A stretch of 64,000 nt of DNA from Castellaniella sp041677825 (GTDB lineage: Bacteria > Pseudomonadota > Gammaproteobacteria > Burkholderiales > Burkholderiaceae_B), in assembly GCF_041677825.1 (NCBI RefSeq), contig NZ_JBAYPG010000011.1, forward strand, positions 1 to 64,000, given 5' to 3'. The position numbers were made by a program, and so were the translations under genes. Shown here one piece after another: positions 1-8,891 of this stretch. Every line of letters starts with the position of its first letter. Positions within the stretch are counted from its first letter, which is position 1. The notes under the pieces were generated by a model. That model saw only the letters and a list, made by a program, of their open reading frames with translations. It made no database searches and had not been told where the DNA came from.

Positions 1-975
1 ACCATCTTTCTTGGCGGCCCGCCATTGGTCAAGGCGGCCACGGGCGAAGTGGTCTCGGCCGAAGACCTGGGTGGCGGTGACGTCCATACCCGCCTCTCGG
101 GGGTGGCCGACCATCTGGCTGAGAATGATCTCCACGCCCTGCGCCTGCTGCGCGATGCCGTGGCACGCCTGAACCGTCCCGCCCTGCCGGATGCAGGCCC
201 CTGGCAGGCGCCGGCCTACGACCCGGCCGAACTCGATGGCATCATTCCGGGCGACACCCGCAAGCCCTACGATGTGCGCGAGGTGATCGCCCGCATCGTC
301 GACGGTTCCGAGTTCGACGAATTCAAGGCGCGCTTCGGCACCACGCTGGTCACGGGCTTTGCACATCTCTATGGCATGCCCGTGGGCATCGTGGCCAACA
401 ACGGCATCCTGTTTTCCGAAGCGGCCCAGAAAGGGACCCATTTCATCGAGCTGTGCTGCCAGCGCAATATCCCGCTCATTTTCCTGCAGAACATCAGCGG
501 CTTCATGGTCGGGCGCAAGTACGAGAACGAGGGCATTGCCCGCCACGGCGCCAAGATGGTCACCGCGGTGTCGACGGCGGCCGTGCCCAAGTTCACGGTG
601 ATCATCGGCGGCTCGTTCGGGGCCGGCAACTACGGCATGTGCGGCCGGGCCTTCGACCCGCGTCTGCTGTTCCTGTGGCCCAATGCGCGCATTTCCGTGA
701 TGGGCGGCGAACAGGCAGCCAGTGTGCTGGCCACCGTGCGCCGCGACAACATCGAACGCCAGGGCGGCCACTGGTCGGCAGCCGACGAAGAAGCCTTCAA
801 GGATCCCGTGCGCGCGCAATACGAGCACGAAGGCCATCCCTACTACGCCACGGCACGCCTGTGGGATGACGGCATCATCGCGCCCGCCGACACCCGCCGG
901 GTCCTGGGCCTGGGGCTGGCCGCAGCCCGTCAGGCTCCGCAGCAGCCCACCCGCTTCGGCGTCTTCAGAATGTAA
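1..975 (+). CDS. mccB: Acyl-CoA carboxylase carboxyltransferase subunit, probably 3-methylcrotonyl-CoA carboxylase beta (5' end missing)
   Basis: The reading frame is open from base 1, so the N-terminus lies outside the window; 324 residues are visible. The first residues (TIFLGGPPLVKAATGEVVS) match the middle of biotin-dependent carboxyltransferases. Further on, NGILFSEAAQKGTHFIEL, FLQNISGFMVG and GGSFGAGNYGMCGRAFDPR are the crotonase-fold CoA and carboxybiotin binding segments. The family transfers CO2 from biotin to an acyl-CoA, here most likely 3-methylcrotonyl-CoA in leucine breakdown. The biotin carboxylase subunit follows 12 bp downstream, so the two are one operon. Methylcrotonyl over geranyl or another acyl-CoA is inferred from overall similarity. 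Confidence 0.85.
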   Translation, partial: TIFLGGPPLVKAATGEVVSAEDLGGGDVHTRLSGVADHLAENDLHALRLLRDAVARLNRPALPDAGPWQAPAYDPAELDGIIPGDTRKPYDVREVIARIVDGSEFDEFKARFGTTLVTGFAHLYGMPVGIVANNGILFSEAAQKGTHFIELCCQRNIPLIFLQNISGFMVGRKYENEGIARHGAKMVTAVSTAAVPKFTVIIGGSFGAGNYGMCGRAFDPRLLFLWPNARISVMGGEQAASVLATVRRDNIERQGGHWSAADEEAFKDPVRAQYEHEGHPYYATARLWDDGIIAPADTRRVLGLGLAAARQAPQQPTRFGVFRM

Positions 976-987
976 GGAGTTCCCACC

Positions 988-3015
988 GTGTTTCAGACCC
1001 TGCTGATCGCCAATCGGGGCGAAATCGCGTGCCGTATCGCAGCCACAGCCCGCCGCCTGGGCATGCGCACCATTGCGGTATATTCCGCTGCCGATGCCCA
1101 GGCGCGCCACGTACAGGCCTGTGACCAGGCCGTGCACATCGGCGGCGCGGCACCGGCCGACAGCTATCTGCGTGCCGACGCCATTCTGGAGGCGGCACGC
1201 CGTACAGGTGCCGAGGCCATCCACCCCGGCTATGGGTTCCTGTCCGAAAATGCCGATTTTGCCCGGGCCTGCGCGCAGGCCGGCCTGATCTTCGTCGGTC
1301 CGCCCGCAGACGCCATCGCGGCCATGGGCAGCAAGGCCGCAGCAAAGCGCATCATGGCAGAAGCCTCGGTGCCCCTGGTCCCTGGCTATCATGGCGAGCG
1401 GCAAGAGGCCGGATTCCTCCAGGAACGCGCACAGGAGATCGGCTTCCCCGTACTCATCAAGGCCAGCGCAGGCGGGGGCGGCAAGGGCATGCGCATCGTC
1501 CACGAAGAGGCGGCCTTCGCGGCCGCCCTGGCGTCCTGTCAGCGCGAAGCGGCCAGCAGTTTCGGCGATGCCCGGGTGCTCATCGAGCGCTATCTGCTCA
1601 AACCCCGGCACATCGAGATCCAGATCTTCGCCGACACGCACGATCATTGCGTGCACCTGTTCGAGCGCGACTGCTCGGTCCAGCGGCGCTACCAGAAAGT
1701 CATCGAAGAGGCCCCCGCACCGGGCCTGACGCCTGAGCGTCGCGCAGCCATGGGCGCTGCGGCCATCGCCGCAGCCCGGGCGGTGGGCTACGTGGGCGCC
1801 GGTACGGTCGAATTCATCGTCGAACCCGACGGGCGTTTCTACTTCATGGAGATGAACACCCGGCTGCAGGTCGAACACCCGGTCACCGAAGCGATCACCG
1901 GCCAGGATCTGGTCGAATGGCAGTTGCGCGTGGCGGCCGGCCAGCCGCTGCCGCTCACCCAGGAGCGCCTGAAGATCCACGGCCATGCGATCGAGGCGCG
2001 GATCTACGCCGAGAACCCCGACAATGACTTCCTGCCCAGCACGGGCCAGCTGGATGTACTGCGCTGGCCCGAACACACTGCGTTTCGAGTCGGCGCCTTG
2101 CGGGTCGATGGCGGGATACGCGAAGGCGACACCATCACTCCGTACTATGACCCCATGGTGGCCAAGCTCATCGTCCATGGTGCCGACCGTGCCCAGGCCT
2201 GCCAGCGCATGCGGCGTGCATTGCAGGCCATCCGCTGCACCGGGGTGCATACCAACATTGCCTTTCTCGACCGCCTGATCGCCAATCCGGCCTTTGCCGC
2301 GGCCGATCTCGATACGGGCCTGATCGTGCACGAACACGAGCGTCTCTTTCCAGGCGCCCGTCCGGCACCCGAACAGGCGCTGGCCCTGGCCACCGCGCGC
2401 ATCCTGCAGCACACCGGCCAATCGATGCGCCCGGCCGCAGTACAGCCCGGTACCCCCTGGGCCGTGCTCGATGGCTGGCGTGTGGTGGGCGCACATGAAC
2501 AATCCTTCGTCTTTGCCAGCGCCACGGGCGAACACACCGTCCATGTGCGGCATCGCGGGTCACACTGGGCATGGCAGGCCGACCAGGGCCCCGAACATGA
2601 CTTCGAATGGCACGCCGATCCTGCAGGCGGGGCCGGGCTGCGTATCCGGCTGGGTGACGTCGTCAGTCAGGGGGAAGCCTGGCTGCACGGTGAGCGCCTG
2701 GACGTATTTTGCGATACGGGCCGCCACACCCTGAACTGGGTGGATCCCATCGCCCAGGCTGTGGGCACGCTGGATCAGGCCGCCGGTGGCCTGAGCGCGC
2801 CCATGCCCGGCAGGATTCTGTCGGTGTCGGTGGCTGAGGGCGACACCGTGACGCGTGGCGCGGCCCTGATGGTCATGGAAGCGATGAAGATGGAACACAC
2901 CATCGAAGCGCCACATGATGGCATCGTGGGCCAGATCCTGTTTGCGGTGGGCGACCAGGTCCAGGAAGGCGATACCCTCATCGAACTGCAGGAATCGGAA
3001 TCCGGTACACTGTAA
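988..3015 (+). CDS. mccA: Biotin carboxylase / biotin carrier subunit of acyl-CoA carboxylase (MccA type)
   Basis: 675 residues, the usual length of the alpha subunit. An N-terminal biotin carboxylase fold (LLIANRGEIACRIAATARRLG) is followed by the ATP-grasp glycine loop KASAGGGGKGMR near residue 155 and the MEMNTRLQVEHPVTE signature near 290. A biotinyl carrier domain ends the protein, with MEAMKMEH carrying the biotinylated lysine at about residue 634. The enzyme carboxylates biotin with ATP and bicarbonate for the partner subunit encoded just upstream. GTG is chosen as start because AAGGAG lies 7 bp before it. Confidence 0.9.
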   Translation: MFQTLLIANRGEIACRIAATARRLGMRTIAVYSAADAQARHVQACDQAVHIGGAAPADSYLRADAILEAARRTGAEAIHPGYGFLSENADFARACAQAGLIFVGPPADAIAAMGSKAAAKRIMAEASVPLVPGYHGERQEAGFLQERAQEIGFPVLIKASAGGGGKGMRIVHEEAAFAAALASCQREAASSFGDARVLIERYLLKPRHIEIQIFADTHDHCVHLFERDCSVQRRYQKVIEEAPAPGLTPERRAAMGAAAIAAARAVGYVGAGTVEFIVEPDGRFYFMEMNTRLQVEHPVTEAITGQDLVEWQLRVAAGQPLPLTQERLKIHGHAIEARIYAENPDNDFLPSTGQLDVLRWPEHTAFRVGALRVDGGIREGDTITPYYDPMVAKLIVHGADRAQACQRMRRALQAIRCTGVHTNIAFLDRLIANPAFAAADLDTGLIVHEHERLFPGARPAPEQALALATARILQHTGQSMRPAAVQPGTPWAVLDGWRVVGAHEQSFVFASATGEHTVHVRHRGSHWAWQADQGPEHDFEWHADPAGGAGLRIRLGDVVSQGEAWLHGERLDVFCDTGRHTLNWVDPIAQAVGTLDQAAGGLSAPMPGRILSVSVAEGDTVTRGAALMVMEAMKMEHTIEAPHDGIVGQILFAVGDQVQEGDTLIELQESESGTL

Positions 3016-3038
3016 GGTGTTTCAAGTGTGCCGCCGCC

Positions 3039-3506
3039 ATGTACGACATTCTGGTTTACCTGTTCGAAAACTATCAGGCACCCCAGGCCTGCCCACGGGC
3101 CGAGATCCTGGCCAGCAAGCTGGCTGCCGAAGGCTTCGAACACGAGGACATCGACGATGCCCTGCGCTGGCTGCAGGGCCTGGCCATCACCACCGAGCAC
3201 TGCCAGTTGCTGTCGGCCGAAGGCCGGCAGTCGGCGCAGGCCAGGCGCATCTACACCCACGAGGAATACCGTGACCTCGGCACCGAGGCCATTGGCTTCA
3301 TTGCATTCCTCGAGCACTCGGGGGCACTGCCGCCCTCATTGCGCGAAATCCTTGTCGAATGCGCCTGCTCGGCCAACCACGGCCCGCTGTCGCTGTCCGA
3401 GATCAAGGTACTGGCTCTGATGGTACTCTGGAGCCAGCAGGCCGAAGTCGAACACCTCATCTTCGAAGAGCTGCTGGCCCACGAAGAAGACCCGCCGCTG
3501 CACTGA
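3039..3506 (+). CDS. smg: Smg family protein (DUF494)
   Basis: 155 residues starting MYDILVYLFENYQAP, the highly conserved opening of Smg/DUF494 proteins. The body has the expected acidic helical segments (FEHEDIDDALRWL; LLAHEEDPPLH at the C-terminus). The molecular function of Smg is not established. In many proteobacteria smg sits between dprA and a type IA topoisomerase gene. Here it follows mccA by 23 bp, and topB lies nearby on the opposite strand with gluQ in between, so the usual dprA-smg-top order is broken on both sides. The ribosome binding site is weak, which suggests coupling to mccA. Confidence 0.85.
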   Translation: MYDILVYLFENYQAPQACPRAEILASKLAAEGFEHEDIDDALRWLQGLAITTEHCQLLSAEGRQSAQARRIYTHEEYRDLGTEAIGFIAFLEHSGALPPSLREILVECACSANHGPLSLSEIKVLALMVLWSQQAEVEHLIFEELLAHEEDPPLH

Positions 3507-3636
3507 TCGCCATGGCCTGCGGCCGCGCCCCGCAACACCAGCCATGCGCTGGCCAGGCCGGTGTCAACAGCCACCGGGGTCGGCCCATGGACATGGGGGC
3601 GGTGGGCACGTGGGTAACAGGCCTGTGGGCCGTGCC

Positions 3637-4623
3637 ATGACACCTTACGTTGGCCGTTTCGCGCCCAGCCCCAGCGGCCCCCTGCATGCGGGTTCGTTGC
3701 GCGCGGCCCTGGCCAGCCATCTCGACGCCCGTGCCCATGGTGGACGCTGGCTGCTGCGCATCGAAGACATCGACGAACCCCGAACCGTGCCGGGCGCAGA
3801 CCGCACCATCATGCAGCAGCTGCAGGCATTGGGCCTGCACTGGGACGCACCGCCGGTCTGGCAGAGCCAGCGCCACCCCCTGTATGCACACGCCTTTGCA
3901 CAACTGCAGCAGGCCCGCCAGGTGTATCCCTGCCACTGCCACCGCAAGGACCTGCCGCCCGGGCCCTATCCCGGTACCTGCCGGCCCGGCCGACACAATG
4001 ACCCGCGGCAGCGTGACCTGAAACAGCGGCCTGCCGCTGATCTTGCATCGGACACCCCGCCTGCGCTGCGCCGCGGCGAGTCCGGGCAAGCAGCCCAGGC
4101 CACCTGCAGCTGGCGCTTCCAGGCACCCCATGGCCAGGAATCCTTTGTCGACCGCTGGTATGGCCCATGCCACCAGGACGTGGCGGCCGAAGTGGGCGAT
4201 TTCATCGTTCGTCGTGCCGATGACCTGTGGGCCTATCAGCTGGTGGTCGTGGTCGATGATGGCGCGCAGGGTGTGACCGATGTGGTGCGCGGCAAGGACC
4301 TGCTGCCGTCCACGGCACGCCAGCGATGCCTGGCCCGCGCGCTGGGCCTGCAACCGCCGCGCACCTTGCATGTCCCCCTGCTGTGCGACAGCCAGGGCCA
4401 CAAATTGTCGAAACAGAACCACGCACCGGCGCTGACCATACAGCAGCCCCTGACCTGCCTGCAACAGGCCTGGCGGGGCCTGGGCTTTGCCCCGCTGGCG
4501 GGGGTGCGCTCGGTGCCCGGTTTTCTGGCCCAGGCCACGGCCATCTGGGCCAGACGGTTCGGCCCCCGGAGCCACGGCGGCCATCCGGGCCAGCAGGCTG
4601 ACCCAAATGTACGGATCGGGTAG
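3637..4623 (+). CDS. gluQ: Glutamyl-Q tRNA(Asp) synthetase
   Basis: 328 residues. It is a paralog of the catalytic half of glutamyl-tRNA synthetase without an anticodon-binding domain, and it glutamylates queuosine at position 34 of tRNA-Asp. Visible motifs are the HIGH-like SPSGPLHAGSL at residues 11-21, RIEDIDEPR at 41-49, and the zinc ligands Cys99, Cys101, Tyr111 and Cys115 in YPCHCHRKDL...YPGTC. KLSKQNHA is the KMSKS-like loop. The frame is open further upstream, but MTPYVGRFAPSPSGPLH is the family N-terminus, so the ATG at 3637 is used. It is convergent with topB. Confidence 0.9.
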   Translation: MTPYVGRFAPSPSGPLHAGSLRAALASHLDARAHGGRWLLRIEDIDEPRTVPGADRTIMQQLQALGLHWDAPPVWQSQRHPLYAHAFAQLQQARQVYPCHCHRKDLPPGPYPGTCRPGRHNDPRQRDLKQRPAADLASDTPPALRRGESGQAAQATCSWRFQAPHGQESFVDRWYGPCHQDVAAEVGDFIVRRADDLWAYQLVVVVDDGAQGVTDVVRGKDLLPSTARQRCLARALGLQPPRTLHVPLLCDSQGHKLSKQNHAPALTIQQPLTCLQQAWRGLGFAPLAGVRSVPGFLAQATAIWARRFGPRSHGGHPGQQADPNVRIG

Positions 4624-4731
4624 GCCACGCTCGACCAGACGGGCCGAGCCGCGGGCCGGCAAATCACCCACCAATGACCGGATTCATGCCCACCCTGGCC
4701 AATCTGACGGGGCGGACCGAGGCCCAGTGCG

Positions 4732-7482
4732 TCAGCCGTCGGCCGGCTCGCCGGCCGGTTCGGCCGCCCCGGCCCGGGTCGTGGCTTTTCTGGCCGTGGT
4801 CTTCGCCGTTGCCGCTTTCTTTGCCGTGGATTTCGTCGTGCCAGGCTTCGTTGCAGCAGATCTGGCCGAGGCCGTCCCGGTCGCTGCTGCTTTCGTAGCT
4901 GCTGCTTTCGTAGCTGCTGCTTTCGTCGCTTCTGCTTTCGTGGATGCCGCCTTCGTGGATGCCGCCTTCGTGGATGCCGCTTTCGACGTGGCTGCTTTCG
5001 ACGTGGCTGCTTTCGTCGTGGCCTTTTTGGCCGGCCGCGGTTCGAACTCGAAGCCGATCTTGCCATCGGCCTGGCGCACCAGAAAGGCCTTGAACTTGCG
5101 ATGCGTACGGCTGGAGACGAAGCCATCGAGCAGATCGGTCTTGCCGTCAGCCAGGAGCTTGCGCATCTGGTCGGCGCTGATCGCCTGCTGGAGGATCACC
5201 TTGCCACTGCGGAAATCGCAGGTCTTTTCGGGGCCCACCGAGCGCTCGCAGACGTAGTTCATGCCGTGTTCGTAGACGCTGGCCTGGCAGCGCGGGCACG
5301 GTCCCAGGGACGTCTGGCCGGAAAAATCCACCGGCTCGGCATCGTCGTCGTCTTTCTGGCCGAAATCGAATTCCAGCTTGTACTCATCGTTGATGCGCAG
5401 CACCGCAGCGAATGGCCGGCCCATCTTGCTGATGAAACCGGTCAGTGGCCCGAGCACGCGATCCTTCAGCAGCGCCTCGACCTCGGCCACCTCGAACGTA
5501 CGCCCACCGGGGTGCTTGCCTATCGAGAAATCGCAGGCAGTGCAGGCATAGCGCCGGTAGTTCTCGCGCACCACGCCGCCACACCGCGGGCACGGCGTCT
5601 GCAAGGTGACATAATCCCCCGGCACCGTATCACGCTCGTATTCCTTGGCACGCTTGACGATCACCTGCGTCATCTGCGCGATCTCGCGCATGAAACTGTC
5701 ACGGTCCAGCTTGCGCTGCTCGATCAGTTTGAGCTGATGCTCCCATTCACCGGTCAGTTCGGGCGATGTCAATTCGCTGACCCCCAGGCCGGCCAGCAGC
5801 GTCATGAGTTGCCGGGCCTTGGCACTGGGCACCAGTTCGCGCCCTTCACGACGCAGATAGGCTTCGTTGAGCAGGCCTTCGATGATGGCGGCGCGGGTGG
5901 CCGGTGTCCCCAGGCCGCGCTCGGACATGGCCTCGCGCAAAGCCTCGTCATCGACCCGCTTGCCGGCACTTTCCATGGCCGACAGCAGCGTGGCTTCGGT
6001 ATAGCGGGCCGGCGCACGGGTGGCCAGGCCACGCGCTTCCATGTCTTCGGTGCGGACCCGTTCGCCATCGGCCACGGCCACCAGCGAGCCCTCTTCGCCT
6101 TGCGCCTCGCGCCCGTAGATGGCCAGCCAGCCGGGAGCCACCAGCACCTTGCCTTCAGTCTTGAAGTGATGCCCTGCAACCTGGGTAATGCGCGTAGTGA
6201 TCCGGAACTCCGCGGCTGGAAAAAAGACCGCCAGGAAGCGACGGGTCACCAACTCGTAGATCTTGAACTCCGCCTCGGACAGTTCGCGCGGAATCTGCAG
6301 CGTGGGAATGATGGCAAAGTGATCCGACACCTTGGCATCATCAAAGATACGCCGGTTCGGCCTGACCCACTGCTGCGCGACCACCTGGGCGGCAAAGGGC
6401 TGCACCGTGCGGGCCGTACCCGCCTCGCTGGCGGCCAGACCCGCCATGGTCTGCTGCACGGTCGACAGATAATCCTGGGGCAAGTACCGTGAATCGGTAC
6501 GCGGGTAGGTCAGGGCCTTGTGGCGCTCGTACAGGGTCTGAGCGATGGACAGCGTGGTCTTGGCAGAAAACCCGAAGCGGGCATTGGCCTCGCGCTGCAG
6601 CGTGGTGAGATCGAACAGGGCCGGCGAGAGCTGGGTGCTGGGCCTGGACTCTTCCTGCACCGTGCCCGACTGCCCGCGACAGGCCGCCACGACGCTTTGC
6701 GCGGCAGCGGCCGACCACAGGCGGGATTCGCGGGCCTCGGGGTCGTTCTCGTTCTTCCTGAAGGCCGGATCGAACCAGCGCCCTTCGTAAAGGCCAGCCG
6801 CCGCAACGAATGTGGCATGCACCTCCCAGTAGTCGCGCGGCACGAAGCGGCGGATCTGCTCTTCACGCTCGTTCACGATCGCCAGCGTGGGGGTCTGCAC
6901 CCGCCCGACCGGCGTCTTGAAGAAGCCGCCATCCTTGCTGTTGAAGGCCGTCATGGCCCGGGTGCCATTGATACCCACCAGCCAGTCCGCCTCGGCCCGT
7001 GAACGTGCAGCGGCCTCGAGCGGTTTCATGGCCTCGTCGTCGCGCAGGTTCTCGAAAGCCTCGCGGATTGCGGCCTGGGTCATGGAGCGCAGCCACAGGC
7101 GCCATACGGGCTTGTTGACCTTGGCATACTGCATGATGTAGCGAAAGATCAGCTCGCCCTCGCGCCCGGCATCGCAAGCGTTGATGACCGCAGTGACATC
7201 CTTGCGCCTGATCAGCTTGACCAGCAATTTCAGGCGCTCGGTCGAGCGCTTGTCGACAGGCCCCAGTTCGAACTGCTCGGGGATGACCGGCAAATGGGCA
7301 AAGCTCCACTTGCCGCGTACCGGGTCATTTGGGGCCACCAGGCCCAGCAGATGCCCGACACTGGAAGAGAGCACATATTGCTCGCTTTCGAAATAATCGC
7401 CCGTACGCGTGAAGCCGCCCAGGGCCCGGGAGATATCCAGGGCAACCGAAGGCTTTTCTGCAATGATGAGTGTTTTGGTCAT
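4732..7482 (-). CDS. topB: DNA topoisomerase III (type IA) with Lys/Ala/Thr-rich repeat tail
   Basis: 916 residues against about 650 for E. coli TopB. The Toprim domain begins MTKTLIIAEKPSVALDISRALGG, with DAGREGELIFRY at 104-115. The active-site tyrosine is Tyr326 in LTYPRTDSRYLP. Two C-terminal zinc-ribbon motifs follow (CPRCGGVVRENYRRYACTACDF and CPRCQASVY...CERSVGPEKTC), then a DUF3945-like segment (LLDGFVSSRTHRKFKAFLV). The last ~100 residues are histone-H1-like KAATS/KAAST/KAAAT pentapeptide repeats encoded by 15-bp tandem DNA repeats. The enzyme decatenates and relaxes single-stranded crossings. The start is set by the conserved MTKTLIIAEKPS. Confidence 0.92.
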   Translation of the reverse strand: MTKTLIIAEKPSVALDISRALGGFTRTGDYFESEQYVLSSSVGHLLGLVAPNDPVRGKWSFAHLPVIPEQFELGPVDKRSTERLKLLVKLIRRKDVTAVINACDAGREGELIFRYIMQYAKVNKPVWRLWLRSMTQAAIREAFENLRDDEAMKPLEAAARSRAEADWLVGINGTRAMTAFNSKDGGFFKTPVGRVQTPTLAIVNEREEQIRRFVPRDYWEVHATFVAAAGLYEGRWFDPAFRKNENDPEARESRLWSAAAAQSVVAACRGQSGTVQEESRPSTQLSPALFDLTTLQREANARFGFSAKTTLSIAQTLYERHKALTYPRTDSRYLPQDYLSTVQQTMAGLAASEAGTARTVQPFAAQVVAQQWVRPNRRIFDDAKVSDHFAIIPTLQIPRELSEAEFKIYELVTRRFLAVFFPAAEFRITTRITQVAGHHFKTEGKVLVAPGWLAIYGREAQGEEGSLVAVADGERVRTEDMEARGLATRAPARYTEATLLSAMESAGKRVDDEALREAMSERGLGTPATRAAIIEGLLNEAYLRREGRELVPSAKARQLMTLLAGLGVSELTSPELTGEWEHQLKLIEQRKLDRDSFMREIAQMTQVIVKRAKEYERDTVPGDYVTLQTPCPRCGGVVRENYRRYACTACDFSIGKHPGGRTFEVAEVEALLKDRVLGPLTGFISKMGRPFAAVLRINDEYKLEFDFGQKDDDDAEPVDFSGQTSLGPCPRCQASVYEHGMNYVCERSVGPEKTCDFRSGKVILQQAISADQMRKLLADGKTDLLDGFVSSRTHRKFKAFLVRQADGKIGFEFEPRPAKKATTKAATSKAATSKAASTKAASTKAASTKAEATKAAATKAAATKAAATGTASARSAATKPGTTKSTAKKAATAKTTARKATTRAGAAEPAGEPADG
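4880..5014 (-). repeat. Nine 15-bp tandem repeats encoding the topB tail
   Basis: Nine consecutive 15-bp units encode pentapeptides of the form KAAAT, KAAST or KAATS. They fall into homogeneous sub-blocks: two identical gtagctgctgctttc units, three gtggatgccgc(c/t)ttc units and two gacgtggctgctttc units (plus-strand reading). Near-identical codons within a block point to recent slippage or unequal exchange rather than selection on protein alone, so copy number probably varies between strains. Confidence 0.9.
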
Positions 7483-7620
7483 GAAGTTCCACAGGCGGCA
7501 CATGTGGGGCCGCATTGGCACGGATCATACGAGCCAGCCGGGCAGCGTGCAAGTTCGGCGGGTTCCGCGCGCCCTGCACGCCACCACCGCCCGTACTGGA
7601 AATTCATGCCGCTGGCCCGG

Positions 7621-7653
7621 CCCCGGCATGACCCGGCATGATCCCTGCCGGGG
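7621..7653. terminator. GC-rich inverted repeat between topB start and the orphan dctP stop
   Basis: ccccggca at 7621-7628 pairs with tgccgggg at 7646-7653 (8-bp perfect stem, 17-nt loop). It lies 60 bp past the stop of the minus-strand receptor gene ending at 7713. There is no T-run, so intrinsic termination is only a guess. Confidence 0.3.
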
Positions 7654-7712
7654 CGCCGGCGCGGGCCGCCCCGGCGATGCCCGCAAGGCCGGATGCACCA
7701 ATGCGGAGCTGC

Positions 7713-8696
7713 TCAACGCGTGCCGCGCAAGGCGTCGATCAGTGCCTGGCCAAAAATATCGACATAGGCCGGGTACACGGCCTGCGTTGCGTGCACGAAG
7801 GCTGCGCGATCGACCTCATTGAGCTGCATGCCCTGGGCCTGCAGGGTCGTGGCGCCATCATGAATCTGGATCTTGCTGACGAAATCACGCATGTCCTGAG
7901 CGGCCTTGCCGGCCGCCTGGCGCATCTTGGCCTGGTCTGCGGGTGTGAGCCCGGCCCAGGTCTTGGCCGACATGACGATCAGCGCCGGTTCGTAGAACAT
8001 ATTGGTGGCAGACGCATATTTCTGCTCTTTCCAGATGCGTGTCGGCAGCAGCACGGCGTAGGGGTTGACTTCGCCATCGAGCGTGCCCGCGCGCAGATCG
8101 GCCACGATGCGCGGCCAGTCCTGTATCACGGGCTTCGCACCCAGGGCCTGCAGGGTCGCCTTGTGCAGCGGATTGTCGGCAATCCCCACCGTCATGCCCT
8201 GCATGTCGCCCGGCACCCGGACCGGACGCTGATTGTTGGTGACCTGGGTGAAGCCCTGATCACCCCACGCCAGGGCAACCAGATCGTGGTGGCCGAGCTC
8301 GGCCAGGATCTTCTGGCCAGTCTCGCCATCCAGCGCGCGGCGCGCGTGATCCAGGTCTGCGAACAGGTAGGGCAGGCTGAAGACTTCGATCTGCGGCACC
8401 ATGTCACGGACTGCATTGCCCGGCACCACCGCCATGTCGAGCGTGCCATCCTGCAGGCTGCGCAGCATCGCGGAGGGATCGGCACCATCCGTGTTGGGAC
8501 GCTGCTGTACGTGAAAACCCGAGTGCTGACCTTCCAGCGCGTCCTGGAAGGCCTGGGCCGCAATGCCGAAATGCGAGAAATTCGACAGCGGATAGGCAAC
8601 GGACAGCGTTTTCTGCGCAAGTACCGGGGTACTGACGGTCAGACCGGCCAATGCCGCAGTGGCCAGCCAGGCCTTGATTCTATGACTCTGAAACAT
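7713..8696 (-). CDS. TRAP transporter substrate-binding protein (DctP family), orphan
   Basis: 327 residues with a Sec signal peptide (lysine-containing n-region, ATAALAGLTVSTPVLAQ, cleavage near residue 28). The DctP fold is visible: SLPYLFADLDHARRAL, the LAWGDQGFTQVTNNQRPV segment, and LRAGTLDGEVNPYAVLLP, which corresponds to the ligand-arginine and asparagine region. It would bind a small carboxylate in the periplasm and deliver it to a TRAP permease. No DctQ or DctM gene is adjacent, so it must use a permease elsewhere or act as a sensor. It is divergent from a tartrate/malate dehydrogenase, which makes a hydroxydicarboxylate a reasonable but unproven ligand. Confidence 0.8.
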   Translation of the reverse strand: MFQSHRIKAWLATAALAGLTVSTPVLAQKTLSVAYPLSNFSHFGIAAQAFQDALEGQHSGFHVQQRPNTDGADPSAMLRSLQDGTLDMAVVPGNAVRDMVPQIEVFSLPYLFADLDHARRALDGETGQKILAELGHHDLVALAWGDQGFTQVTNNQRPVRVPGDMQGMTVGIADNPLHKATLQALGAKPVIQDWPRIVADLRAGTLDGEVNPYAVLLPTRIWKEQKYASATNMFYEPALIVMSAKTWAGLTPADQAKMRQAAGKAAQDMRDFVSKIQIHDGATTLQAQGMQLNEVDRAAFVHATQAVYPAYVDIFGQALIDALRGTR

Positions 8697-8778
8697 GGTG
8701 GAATCCTCCGGATGATAGCGTTCGGAACGCCGGGACAGGGGCTTGCGAGCCCGATGTTACATTTCTAGCATGAAGATA

Positions 8779-8827
8779 CATCGAACCTCAACGAAAATAT
8801 GCCCACTGTTTGATCTGCATCGAACCT
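8779..8827. promoter_or_regulatory. Direct repeats CATCGAACCT in a divergent promoter region
   Basis: CATCGAACCT occurs at 8779-8788 and again at 8818-8827, 39 bp apart, in the gap between the orphan dctP gene (minus) and the dehydrogenase gene (plus). This stretch is more AT-rich than its surroundings. The spacing is close to four helical turns, as expected for cooperating binding sites of an unknown regulator. Confidence 0.35.
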
Positions 8828-8891
8828 GCATGCCGCGCGCAGGACACGGAAAAACTGCTAGAGTAGGCACCTGCTCCAATCAGGTGACCCT

